Of a DNA stretch of 64,000 nucleotides, positions 26,373 through 34,446 are shown in pieces (within the stretch, counting starts at the first letter, position 1; each line of letters begins with the position of its first letter). The notes beneath the pieces are model-generated. The model was given only the letters and a program-made list of their open reading frames with translations, ran no database searches and was not told the DNA's origin. A program made the translations under genes and the position numbers. This DNA comes from JAJTHB01 sp033763775. GTDB taxonomy: Bacteria; Pseudomonadota; Alphaproteobacteria; Rickettsiales; SXRF01. The stretch covers positions 62,001-126,000 of the forward strand of contig JANRJW010000014.1 in NCBI GenBank assembly GCA_033763775.1. Reading direction: 5' to 3'.

Positions 26373-27332
26373 ATGGAAATATTTCTAGCACTTGGATTAC
26401 TTGCCATCATCTTGGTATTTATGGGTGTCAAAACCGTACCTCAGCAGCAGGCATGGATTGTCGAAAGCTTCGGCAAGTTCGACCAAAAACTTGAGCCCGG
26501 CATCAACTTCCTGATCCCCTTCTACCAGAAGGTCGCCTACAAGCACTCGCTGAAGGAAATGGCGGTGGATGTGCCCGAGCAGGCCGGCATCACGCGCGAT
26601 AACGTCACCCTGAATCTGGATGGTGTGCTTTATATCCGCATCACGGATCCAATTGCAGCCTCCTATGGCGTGTCTGATCCAATTTACGCGGTACAGCTAC
26701 TCGCGCAAACCACCATGCGCTCGGAAATCGGCAAGCTCACGCTCGATAAAACCTTTGAAGAGCGCGAGACGCTGAACGCCAATATCGTGACCGCCATCAA
26801 TCAGGCGGCGCAGAGCTGGGGCGTGCAGTGCATGCGCTATGAGATTAAAAACATCACACCGCCCAATTCGGTGCTGAAGGCGATGGAGCTGCAAATGGCC
26901 GCTGACCGCCAGAAACGCGCGACGATTCTTGAGTCTGAAGGCAAACGTCAGGCGCAAATCAACGTCGCGGAAGGTTTGAAACAGGAAGTGGTTCTCAAAT
27001 CCGAGGGGGCGCTCACCGATCAGGTCAACCGAGCCAAGGGTGAAGCGGAGGCGATTCTGGCAGTCGCGGAAGCCACCGCCAAGGGGATCGACATGGTGTC
27101 ACAATCGATCATGAAAAGCGGCGGCTCGGAAGCGGTCGCGCTCAAAATTGCCGAGCAATATGTCGGTGCGTTTAAAGAGCTCGCCAAAACCTCCACCACC
27201 GTGCTGCTGCCCGCCAATCCCGGCGATGCTGGCTCGATGGTCGCACAAGCCCTCACGGTGTTCGATGCCATCCGTGATAAAACCTCCGGCAATCTCAAGG
27301 AAGGCGCCAAAGGCCCATGGGGCGGCGCTTAA
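26373..27332 (+). CDS. SPFH/stomatin-like protein (QmcA family)
   Basis: Stomatin/paraslipin-type membrane-microdomain protein of 319 residues. An N-terminal hairpin helix (FLALGLLAIILVFMGVK) is followed by the SPFH domain (VPQQQAWIVESFGKFDQKLE, MAVDVPEQAGITRDNVTLNL, LLAQTTMRSEIGKLTLDKTF) and a charged coiled region (SEGKRQAQINVAEGLKQEVV). It pairs with nfeD upstream. RBS AAGGGAG is nine bases before the ATG. Confidence 0.92.
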   Translation: MEIFLALGLLAIILVFMGVKTVPQQQAWIVESFGKFDQKLEPGINFLIPFYQKVAYKHSLKEMAVDVPEQAGITRDNVTLNLDGVLYIRITDPIAASYGVSDPIYAVQLLAQTTMRSEIGKLTLDKTFEERETLNANIVTAINQAAQSWGVQCMRYEIKNITPPNSVLKAMELQMAADRQKRATILESEGKRQAQINVAEGLKQEVVLKSEGALTDQVNRAKGEAEAILAVAEATAKGIDMVSQSIMKSGGSEAVALKIAEQYVGAFKELAKTSTTVLLPANPGDAGSMVAQALTVFDAIRDKTSGNLKEGAKGPWGGA

Positions 27333-27335
27333 TAT

Positions 27336-27452
27336 TCCCTCTCCCCAGCGGGGAGAGGGCTAGGGTGAGGGGGCTAGGGTGAGGGGGCTAAGCAACGAAT
27401 ACCCCCTCACCCGGCTCACTGCGTTCGCCACCCTCTCTCCGCTGGGGAGAGG
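27336..27452. repeat. CCCTCTCCCC / GGGGAGAGGG palindrome before yejA
   Basis: CCCTCTCCCCAGCGGGGAGA with GGG, three GGTGAGGGGGCTA-type tandem units, then the mirrored CCCCCTCACCC and CCCTCTCTCCGCTGGGGAGA. The presumed yejA start codon (GTG 27379) and first codons lie inside it. Confidence 0.85.
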
Positions 27453-29349
27453 CTTTTGGGCGATCCTATTACTGTCATCCGTCCTCTGTCATCCAACCTC
27501 CACTCTGGCAAAGACAGAGCATTGCCTCACGCTCTGGGGCGCGTGCAAATATCCGGCAGGCTTTCGCCATTTCGAGTATGTCAATCCCGCCGCGCCGGTG
27601 GGCGGCACAGTCAAGCTCGCGGAAACCGGCACTTTTGATTCGCTGAATCCCTTCATCCTTAAGGGTGTGAAAGCGCCGGCCATTGGCGGCCTGTTTGAAT
27701 CGCTGATGGTGCAATCTTACGACGAGCCGCAAACCATGTATGGGCTGATTGCAAAGTCAGTTGATGTTGCCAAAGATAACCGCTCGGCCACTTTTGTCCT
27801 GCGCCCGGAAGCGAAGTTTTCCGATGGCTCGCGCATCACGCCGGAGGATGTCGTGTTTTCATTTGCGACCCTGCGTGACAAGGGCGACCCCACCTTCAAA
27901 ATGCTTTATGGCGGCATTGAGCGGGTAGAGGTCACGGGTAAAGACGCCGTCACCTTCTATTTCATCGAAAATGCTGGCCGCGAGCAACCGATGGTCGCAG
28001 CGCAGATGCCGATTTTATCAAAAGCGTACTACGAAAAAGTCGATTTCGAAAAAACTACTTTAACACCGCCAGTGGGCAGTGGGCCTTACCTGGTGGAGTC
28101 GCTCGAGCAGGGGCGCAGTATTATCTACAAACGAAACCCGGACTATTGGGGCTGGCACCTGCCGGTAATGCGCGGCCAATATAATTTCGCACGCATCCGC
28201 TATGATTTTTACCGCGATGAAAATGTGGCGCTCGAAGGCTTAAAAGCAGGCGAATATGATTTCCGTCAGGAATATATCGCGCGCAACTGGGCGACCGCCT
28301 ATGACACCCCCGCCGTGAAAGACGGGCGCATCATCAAGCGGATGATTAAGCACCAGATCCCGCAAGGCATGCAGGCCTTTGTGTTCAACACGCGCCATGA
28401 GAAATTTGCTGACCGCCGCGTGCGCGAGGCCATCGGCCTGACCATGGATTATGAATGGCAAAATAAAACGCTCTTTTACGGGGCTTATCTGCGCAATGAC
28501 AGCTATTTCAATAACACTGATTTTGAAGCGGCAGGCCTGCCGGAGGGCAAGGAGCTGGCGCTGCTTGAACCATTCCGCTGTCATCCCGTGGAGCGAAGCA
28601 GCAGCGAAGCGAGCACGGGATCCAGAGAAGACCAAAGTCAGGAGACTTTGGTCGTCGAAAATAAAAAGCTGGATTCCCGCTTTCGCGGGAATGACGATAA
28701 GAGCTATTGTTTACCAGAAAATCTATTCATCACCCCTTTCAAAAACTGGGTCAGCGATGGCAGCGGCAATAATCGCGCTGGTTTGCTTCGTGCGCAGCAG
28801 CTGCTGAATGAAGCGGGCTGGAAGGTAGAACATGGCAAGCGTGTGAATGCACGCGGCGAGCAGATGAGCGTTGAATTCATGCTGCGCCAGCCGACCATGG
28901 AGCGCGTCATTCAGCCGATGCGAAAAGGCCTCGCACGCCTTGGCATCGCCTCCTCCATCCGCATGGTGGATGATGCGCAGTACCAGAAACGTATCGACCA
29001 GTATGATTTTGATATTGTGAGCGTGTGGCTAAATCGCGGCGTGTTTTTTCCCGGAGCAGAGCAGATGACATTGTGGCACAGTTCCCAGGCGGATATCAAA
29101 GGCGGCAATAACATCACCGGCATCAAAAATCCGGCGGTGGATGCAGCACTGGCGGCGCTTACCTCGGCGCAAAGCCTGAAGGATTTAACCGCCGCCGGCC
29201 GCGCGCTCGACCGCGTGCTGCTCTGGGAACACATCGCCATCCCCCACTGGCATTCACCGGGCTTTCGCGTCGCTTACTGGAACAAATTCGGCCTGCCGGA
29301 TGTGCAGGCGAAATATAATCTATGTTTCCAGTGCTGGTGGGTGAAGTAA
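27379..29349 (+). CDS. yejA: Extracellular solute-binding protein, YejA-like (oligopeptide ABC importer)
   Basis: Periplasmic substrate-binding protein of the family 5 peptide type. Motifs: FRHFEYVNPAAPVGGTVKLA, SLNPFILKG, SDGSRITPEDVVFSFATLRD, VGSGPYLVES and MQAFVFNTRHEKFADRRVRE. The signal sequence looks like WAILLLSSVLCHPTSTLAKT, but no ATG precedes it: the only upstream start is GTG 27379, inside a palindromic repeat. About residues 401-445 (CHPVERSSSEASTGSREDQS and on) are a repeat-derived insert between LEPFR and the conserved FITPFKN segment. It heads the yejA-B-(hydrolase)-E-F operon. Confidence 0.88.
   Translation: MRGLSNEYPLTRLTAFATLSPLGRGFWAILLLSSVLCHPTSTLAKTEHCLTLWGACKYPAGFRHFEYVNPAAPVGGTVKLAETGTFDSLNPFILKGVKAPAIGGLFESLMVQSYDEPQTMYGLIAKSVDVAKDNRSATFVLRPEAKFSDGSRITPEDVVFSFATLRDKGDPTFKMLYGGIERVEVTGKDAVTFYFIENAGREQPMVAAQMPILSKAYYEKVDFEKTTLTPPVGSGPYLVESLEQGRSIIYKRNPDYWGWHLPVMRGQYNFARIRYDFYRDENVALEGLKAGEYDFRQEYIARNWATAYDTPAVKDGRIIKRMIKHQIPQGMQAFVFNTRHEKFADRRVREAIGLTMDYEWQNKTLFYGAYLRNDSYFNNTDFEAAGLPEGKELALLEPFRCHPVERSSSEASTGSREDQSQETLVVENKKLDSRFRGNDDKSYCLPENLFITPFKNWVSDGSGNNRAGLLRAQQLLNEAGWKVEHGKRVNARGEQMSVEFMLRQPTMERVIQPMRKGLARLGIASSIRMVDDAQYQKRIDQYDFDIVSVWLNRGVFFPGAEQMTLWHSSQADIKGGNNITGIKNPAVDAALAALTSAQSLKDLTAAGRALDRVLLWEHIAIPHWHSPGFRVAYWNKFGLPDVQAKYNLCFQCWWVK
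28579..28707. repeat. Composite palindrome inserted in frame in yejA
   Basis: GTCATCCCGTGGAGCGAAGC to CACGGGATCCAG, inner hairpin GACCAAAGTC-AGGA-GACTTTGGTC at 28630-28653, then GCTGGATTCCCGCTTTCGCG and GGAATGACGAT. It adds about 43 codons with no stop in the yejA frame. Confidence 0.9.
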
Positions 29350-29350
29350 A

Positions 29351-29429
29351 AGTGGCTAGTGCTGGTGACTAGTGTTTGTGTTTATGATAGAAGCAACCTC
29401 ACTAGCCACTAGCACTAGCCACTAGCACC
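29351..29429. repeat. Mirrored ACTAGTG/CACTAG hairpin between yejA and yejB
   Basis: AGTGGCTAGTGCTGGTGACT arm against CACTAGCCACTAGCACTAGC arm. Both arms are degenerate tandem units of CTAGTG type. It ends one base before the yejB start codon. Confidence 0.85.
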
Positions 29430-29430
29430 C

Positions 29431-30537
29431 ATGACCACCTACATCCTTCGCCGCCTGCTGCTGATGATTCCCACCTTGTTTGGGATCATGGTGCTGAATT
29501 TCGTGATTGTTCAGGCCGCGCCGGGCGGGCCGGTGGAGCGCATGGTCGCACAGCTGACCGATGTCACCGGCAGTGATGCGACCAGCCGCATCAGCGGCGC
29601 GGGCGGGTCGGATACGCTATCGCGAACCGATATACGGGTTGGTGATATGTCCTCCATCTATCGCGGCGCGCGCGGGCTGGATCCGGAGCTGGTGGAGCGC
29701 ATCGAGAAAATGTATGGGTTTGATAAGCCCGCGCATGAGCGTTTTTTCCTGATGATGAAAAGCTACCTGACGCTGGATTTCGGCGAGAGTTTTTACCGCA
29801 ATGAATCAGTCATCTCGCTGATCGTGAATACGCTGCCGGTGACCATCTCGCTGGGGCTGTGGACGACACTCATCATCTACCTCATTTCCATTCCGCTCGG
29901 CATCCGAAAAGCGGTTCGCGATGGCTCGCGCTTTGATGTGGCGACCTCGTGGCTCATCATCATCGGCTATGCTATTCCCAGCTTTCTGTTTGCGATCGTG
30001 CTGATTATTTTATTTGCCGGCGGTCAGTACTTTCAGATTTTCCCGATGAAAGGCCTCCTGTCCGATAACTGGGAGGAGCTGTCGCTGCTTGGAAAAATAA
30101 GCGATTATTTCTGGCACATCACCCTGCCGGTTGCAGCCATGGTGATTTCCGGCTTTGCCTCGCTCACCATGCTCACCAAAAACTGCTTCCTGGAGGAAAT
30201 CAGCAAGCAATATGTGCTGACCGCCCGCGCCAAGGGGCTCACCGAAAATCAGGTGCTTTACGGCCATGTATTTCGCAATGCCATGCTGGTAGTGATTGCC
30301 GGGCTGCCGGGCGCGCTGCTTCGCATTTTATTTACCAGTGCCCTGCTCATTGAGATTATTTTTTCCTTAAATGGCCTTGGCCTGCTTGGCTATGAGGCGG
30401 TAGTGAACCGCGACTATCCGGTGATGTTCGGCACGCTGTTTATTTTCACGCTGCTCGGCCTCATCACCTCGCTCATCGGCGACATCATCTACATGCTCAT
30501 CGATCCGCGCATTGATTTTGAAAGGCGCGGTGCATGA
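29431..30537 (+). CDS. yejB: Peptide ABC transporter permease, YejB-like
   Basis: Inner-membrane permease of 368 residues with the BPD_transp_1 fold. N-terminal YILRRLLLMIPTLFGIMVLN, the long periplasmic segment usual for YejB (RGLDPELVERIEKMYGFDKP), and the EAA-loop region YVLTARAKGLTENQVLYGHV. It is followed with a four-base overlap by the hydrolase gene. No Shine-Dalgarno is visible because the leader is the repeat at 29351-29429. Confidence 0.93.
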   Translation: MTTYILRRLLLMIPTLFGIMVLNFVIVQAAPGGPVERMVAQLTDVTGSDATSRISGAGGSDTLSRTDIRVGDMSSIYRGARGLDPELVERIEKMYGFDKPAHERFFLMMKSYLTLDFGESFYRNESVISLIVNTLPVTISLGLWTTLIIYLISIPLGIRKAVRDGSRFDVATSWLIIIGYAIPSFLFAIVLIILFAGGQYFQIFPMKGLLSDNWEELSLLGKISDYFWHITLPVAAMVISGFASLTMLTKNCFLEEISKQYVLTARAKGLTENQVLYGHVFRNAMLVVIAGLPGALLRILFTSALLIEIIFSLNGLGLLGYEAVVNRDYPVMFGTLFIFTLLGLITSLIGDIIYMLIDPRIDFERRGA

Positions 30538-31415
30538 GCCTGATATCCAGCGAACCATTCGTGCCGCACAGCTTCGCCCATATCGAGGAAAAGCGCGTCT
30601 TTCCAAAAGGCGCGGTGCCGGAGATCGCCTATAACAAATTCCTACGCGACTACGAAGCGCTGGAAGGCGTAAGCACAAGGCGCATCACCTATCAAAACGA
30701 TGGCCTCACCATCACCGGCCTCATAGTGCTGCCGGAAAAGGTAAGCGCCCGAAATCACCCCCTCCTCATCTTCAACCGCGGCGGCAGCCGGGATTACGGC
30801 AAGCTCACGGTGGTAAACGTGCTGCGCCACATGGCACCGTTTGCCAAGGCGGGCTATCTGGTGTTTGCCTCCAACTATCGCGGCAATGATGGCGGCGATG
30901 GTCAGGATGAATTTGGCGGCCGCGATGTCGGCGATGTGCTGGCGCTGCTGGATATTGCGCGCGCGCATGAAGCATTCGATGGCAAGCGTGCCTTCATGCT
31001 CGGCCATTCGCGCGGCGGCATGATGACGATGATGGCGCTGCGCGAAAAAGCCGCCGTGAAAGCGGCGGTGGTGCTCGCCGGCGTGTCGGATGTGCGCCGC
31101 TCAGCGCGCGAGCGCCCGGAGCTGCAAACAGCAGTGTTTGAGCGGCTTTTCCCCACCGGTGATCTCGACAAAGAATTTGAAAAACGCTCCTCCGTTGCGT
31201 GGGCAGATGAGATTGAAACGCCAGTGCTGCTGCTGCACGGCGATGCCGATGAGGCCGCGGCAGTGGGGCATAGCATCGCACTTGCCGAAGCACTAGAGCG
31301 CGCTGGGAAAAAACACGCGCTGCATATTTACCCGCGCGGCAACCATTCGCTTTACCGCGTGTGGGATGATGTCATGGCTCGCTCACTGGGCTGGTTTGAG
31401 GAGCATGCTGTATGA
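30534..31415 (+). CDS. Alpha/beta hydrolase (prolyl-oligopeptidase-like peptidase or esterase)
   Basis: Cytosolic alpha/beta hydrolase of 293 residues without signal peptide. The nucleophile elbow is GHSRGG (LGHSRGGMMTMMAL); the likely Asp is in LLLHGDADEAAAV and the likely His in YPRGNHSLY. The strand-turn region FNRGGSRDYGK is also typical of S9-like peptidases. It sits between yejB and yejE, where E. coli has nothing, overlapping yejB by four bases. Hydrolysis of imported peptides is an inference from position; an esterase is equally possible. Confidence 0.85.
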   Translation: MSLISSEPFVPHSFAHIEEKRVFPKGAVPEIAYNKFLRDYEALEGVSTRRITYQNDGLTITGLIVLPEKVSARNHPLLIFNRGGSRDYGKLTVVNVLRHMAPFAKAGYLVFASNYRGNDGGDGQDEFGGRDVGDVLALLDIARAHEAFDGKRAFMLGHSRGGMMTMMALREKAAVKAAVVLAGVSDVRRSARERPELQTAVFERLFPTGDLDKEFEKRSSVAWADEIETPVLLLHGDADEAAAVGHSIALAEALERAGKKHALHIYPRGNHSLYRVWDDVMARSLGWFEEHAV

Positions 31416-31469
31416 TGGAAGGCATTAGGGATTCGGCTTTAGGGGTTAGGGGGGATCATTCTTCCCTCT

Positions 31470-31548
31470 CTGCGTTCCAGAAAGAAGGCCAGGGTGAGGA
31501 TCTTACTTCCCCCTCTCCCTTTCAGGGAGAGGGTCGGGGTGAGGGTAA
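31470..31548. repeat. CCCTCTCCCT / AGGGAGAGGG palindrome before yejE
   Basis: CTTCCCTCTCTGCGTTCCAG with GGTGAGG, then CCCCCTCTCCCTTTCAGGGA with GAGGGTCGGGGTGAGGG. It occupies the 151-bp gap between the hydrolase and yejE. Confidence 0.75.
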
Positions 31549-31566
31549 ACACCGGAATGAGGGTCT

Positions 31567-32817
31567 ATGAGTCCACTGACACAAAGAAGATTATCCCTCT
31601 TTACCGCCAACCGCCGCGGGTTCTGGAGCCTATGGATTTTCCTCGCGCTCTTTTTGCTCACGCTCTTTGCCGAGCTGATAGCCAATGACAAGCCCATCGT
31701 TCTTTCCTACCAGAACCAGCTTTATTTCCCTGTTTTCAAAGCCTATAGCGAAAAAGAATTTGGCGGCGATTTTGAAACCGAAGCGGTGTATCGCGATCCT
31801 GAGGTTCAGAAACTGATCTTAAGCTGCAAGGACATTCACGCTATGCCGCCAGCGAAAATGCCAGTTTCCGAGAGCCGCGAGGGAGCGTACAAAGAAGTAC
31901 GTAACCGAGAGGAAGCGCAGGAAACTGCATTTGCAGCAAGGCATAGTAGTGAATGTGGTTGGATGATCTGGCCGCTCATACGTTACAGCTATGACACCAT
32001 CAATTACGACCTTGGCCGCCCTGCCCCTGCCCCGCCATCCGCTGAAAACTGGCTGGGGGTGGATGATCAGGGGCGCGATGTGCTCGCACGCCTCATTTAC
32101 GGCTTTCGTCTCTCGGTGCTGTTTGCACTAGCGCTCACCATTTCCAGTTCCGTCATCGGCATTTTTGCGGGCGCAGTGCAGGGCTATTTTGGTGGCTGGG
32201 TGGATTTGATTTTCCAGCGCTTCATCGAAATCTGGCAAGGTCTGCCGGAATTATTTTTGCTGATTATTCTGGCCTCCATCATCACGCCAAGCTTTGGCTG
32301 GCTGCTGCTCATCCTGCTGCTTTTTTCATGGATGAGCCTGACCGGTGTGGTGCGCGCCGAGTTCCTGCGCGCGCGTAATTTTGATTATGTCAAGGCCGCA
32401 CGCGCCCTTGGCGTTGGCGAATGGCGCATCATGATCCGCCATGTACTACCCAACGCCATGACCGCTGCCATGACGATGATTCCCTTCATCCTCGCCGGCT
32501 CCGTCACCGCGCTCACCACCCTTGATTTCCTTGGTTTTGGCCTGCCGCCCGGTTCGCCGTCGCTGGGCGAGCTGCTGCTGCAGGGCAAATCCAACCCACA
32601 GGCGCCGTGGCTCGGCTTTACTGGCTTTCTGGTGATCGCCCTGCTGCTCGTGCTCATCATCTTTATTTCCGAAGCGGTGCGCGATGCGTTTGATCCAAGA
32701 AAGGTGACGGCAAATCTTAGCTCGCTTGCGAGCTTGGATTCCCGTCATCCCCGCGAAGGCGGGGATCTCATGCCACCAGGGAACCAGACCCCGCAACAAG
32801 TGCGGGGTGACAAATGA
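31567..32817 (+). CDS. yejE: Peptide ABC transporter permease, YejE-like, with internal and terminal repeat-derived sequence
   Basis: Second inner-membrane permease, 416 residues against about 340-380 usually. Family motifs: RRGFWSLWIFLALFLLTLFA, GVDDQGRDVLARLIYGFRLS, EIWQGLPELFLLIILASI, EFLRARNFDYVKAARALGVG and LDFLGFGLPPGSPSLGELL. Residues about 89-130 (AKMPVSESREGAYKEVRNRE and on) are a 125-bp palindrome read through in frame before the conserved GWMIWPLIRYSYDTINYD. The last about 30 residues (LDSRHPREGGDLMPPG) are also repeat-coded. The yejF ATG overlaps the stop codon. Confidence 0.9.
   Translation: MSPLTQRRLSLFTANRRGFWSLWIFLALFLLTLFAELIANDKPIVLSYQNQLYFPVFKAYSEKEFGGDFETEAVYRDPEVQKLILSCKDIHAMPPAKMPVSESREGAYKEVRNREEAQETAFAARHSSECGWMIWPLIRYSYDTINYDLGRPAPAPPSAENWLGVDDQGRDVLARLIYGFRLSVLFALALTISSSVIGIFAGAVQGYFGGWVDLIFQRFIEIWQGLPELFLLIILASIITPSFGWLLLILLLFSWMSLTGVVRAEFLRARNFDYVKAARALGVGEWRIMIRHVLPNAMTAAMTMIPFILAGSVTALTTLDFLGFGLPPGSPSLGELLLQGKSNPQAPWLGFTGFLVIALLLVLIIFISEAVRDAFDPRKVTANLSSLASLDSRHPREGGDLMPPGNQTPQQVRGDK
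31832..31956. repeat. 125-bp palindrome inserted in frame in yejE
   Basis: ACATTCAC and CTATGCC on the left pair with GGCATAG and GTGAATGT on the right; AAATGCCAGTTTCC pairs with GGAAACTGCATTT; the centre is GTAC-AAAGAA-GTAC. Size and centre match the intergenic palindrome at 4622-4744. Confidence 0.8.
32736..32814. repeat. GATTCCCGTCATCCCCGC element at the yejE 3' end
   Basis: GTCATCCCCGCGAAGGCGGG then ACCCCGCAACAAGTGCGGGG and TGACA. It encodes the last residues of YejE and reaches the yejF start codon. Confidence 0.75.
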
Positions 32818-34409
32818 GCCTGCTTTCTATCCAAAATCTTTCTCTCTCCTTTGGTGAAAAGAAAGTCGTAAGGAGCGTCTCACTCGAGATACATCGCGGC
32901 GAAATGCTGGCACTGGTTGGCGAGTCCGGCTCCGGCAAATCGCTCACAGCGCTGTCGATCATGGGGTTGCAACCCGGCGGGGCAACACGAGGCGGTCAGA
33001 TCAACTTTGATAATCTTGAGATCCCCGCACAAGGCGGGGATGACGTTCTACGGCCACTACGCGGCAAGCGCATCTCCATGATCTTCCAGGAGCCAATGAC
33101 AGCGCTCAACCCGCTCCATACCATTGGTAAGCAGATTGCTGAGATGTTTGATGGTTATCCTCAGCGAGCCATCGGCGAGTCGAAGGATCTCAAGATCCCT
33201 CGACAAACTCGGGATGACAAGATTAGTGCTCTCCTCGACTCCGTCGGCCTTTCCCACTTCAAAGACCGCCTGGACGCCTATCCGCATCAGCTTTCCGGCG
33301 GCGAGCGCCAGCGTGTGATGATCGCCATGGCGATTGCCAATAAACCTGACCTGCTGATTGCCGACGAACCCACCACGGCGGTGGATGTCACCATCCAGAA
33401 GAAAATCCTCGAGCTGCTCAAAGAGCTGCAACAAAGCATGGGCATGGCGATCCTGTTCATCACCCATGACCTGACCGTGGTCAGGCGCCTGTGCGACCGC
33501 GTGGCGGTGATGAAGCAGGGCGAACTCGTGGAACAAGGCAAGGTGGTGGATGTCTTTGCCACCCCGAAACACCCCTACACCCAGCAATTACTGGCAAGTG
33601 AGCCAAAAGGCGAGGCCGTGGCGACCCAGGCCGATGCCCCGCAGCTTCTCTCCTGCCGCTCTCTGAAAGTCCACTTCCCCATCAGGCGCGGCCTGCTCCG
33701 GCGCACAGTGGGGCATGTGAAGGCGGTGGACGGCGTGGATCTCGAGGTACGAAAAGGCGAATGCATCGGCATTGTCGGCGAATCCGGCTCCGGCAAATCC
33801 ACGCTCGGCTTTGCGCTGCTCAGGCTCATCCAAAGCGAAGGAAATATTACTTTCTTACCATCTGCCAGCCAGCAACCATCCACCAATCTTCGCCGCCACA
33901 TGCAGCTGGTGTTTCAGGATCCCTATTCCAGCCTCAGCCCGCGCATGACGGTGGAACAGATTATCGGCGAAGGCTTGGGTGTGCATGAAAAGCACTTAAC
34001 TGCAGCCGAGCACAGCCAGAAAATCCGTGACATATTGATGGAAGTCGGTCTGGATGAAACCGTACTTTCCCGCTTTCCGCATGAGTTTTCAGGCGGCCAG
34101 CGCCAAAGAATTTCCATTGCGCGCTCGGTGGTGCTGAGGCCGCAGCTGCTGGTGCTCGATGAGCCAACGAGCGCGCTGGATCTCACCATTCAGTCCCAGA
34201 TCATTGATCTACTTAAAAATTTGCAACGCAAATATGGCCTGAGCTATGTGTTTATCAGCCACGACCTGCGCGTCATCCGCGCCATCGCCCACCGCATTGT
34301 GGTGATGCAAAAAGGCAAAATCGTTGAAACTGGCGACACGCGCCGCGTTCTCGAAACCCCGCGCGAGGACTATACAAAAACACTCATCGAAGCAGCGTTT
34401 CTGAAATAA
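32814..34409 (+). CDS. yejF: Peptide ABC transporter, duplicated ATP-binding protein, YejF-like
   Basis: Two fused ABC ATPases in 531 residues. First: GESGSGKSLTALS, LSGGERQRVMIAMAIANKPD, IADEPTTAVD. Second: GESGSGKSTLGFALL, FSGGQRQRISIARSVVLRPQ, LDEPTSALD. Two short repeat-derived inserts lie in the first domain, at about residues 69-77 (IPAQGGDDV) and 123-136 (SKDLKIPRQTRDDK). Both fall between the Walker A and signature motifs. It completes the importer operon. Confidence 0.94.
   Translation: MSLLSIQNLSLSFGEKKVVRSVSLEIHRGEMLALVGESGSGKSLTALSIMGLQPGGATRGGQINFDNLEIPAQGGDDVLRPLRGKRISMIFQEPMTALNPLHTIGKQIAEMFDGYPQRAIGESKDLKIPRQTRDDKISALLDSVGLSHFKDRLDAYPHQLSGGERQRVMIAMAIANKPDLLIADEPTTAVDVTIQKKILELLKELQQSMGMAILFITHDLTVVRRLCDRVAVMKQGELVEQGKVVDVFATPKHPYTQQLLASEPKGEAVATQADAPQLLSCRSLKVHFPIRRGLLRRTVGHVKAVDGVDLEVRKGECIGIVGESGSGKSTLGFALLRLIQSEGNITFLPSASQQPSTNLRRHMQLVFQDPYSSLSPRMTVEQIIGEGLGVHEKHLTAAEHSQKIRDILMEVGLDETVLSRFPHEFSGGQRQRISIARSVVLRPQLLVLDEPTSALDLTIQSQIIDLLKNLQRKYGLSYVFISHDLRVIRAIAHRIVVMQKGKIVETGDTRRVLETPREDYTKTLIEAAFLK
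33019..33045. repeat. GATCCCCGC-GCGGGGATGAC mini-palindrome in yejF
   Basis: ATCCCCGC-ACAAG-GCGGGGAT followed by GAC: the minimal form of the GTCATCCCC family, inserted in frame. Confidence 0.75.
33176..33222. repeat. GGATCTCAAGATCCCTCGAC element in yejF
   Basis: AGTCGAAGGATCTCAAGATC, then CCTCGACAAACTCGGGATGA. A related copy (GGGATCCTAAGATCCCTCGA, then GCTCGGGATGACA) follows the transaldolase gene at 59744-59812. Confidence 0.75.
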
Positions 34410-34446
34410 GTTGCAAAATATTAACGACCGCTTATCTTCTCGGTCT

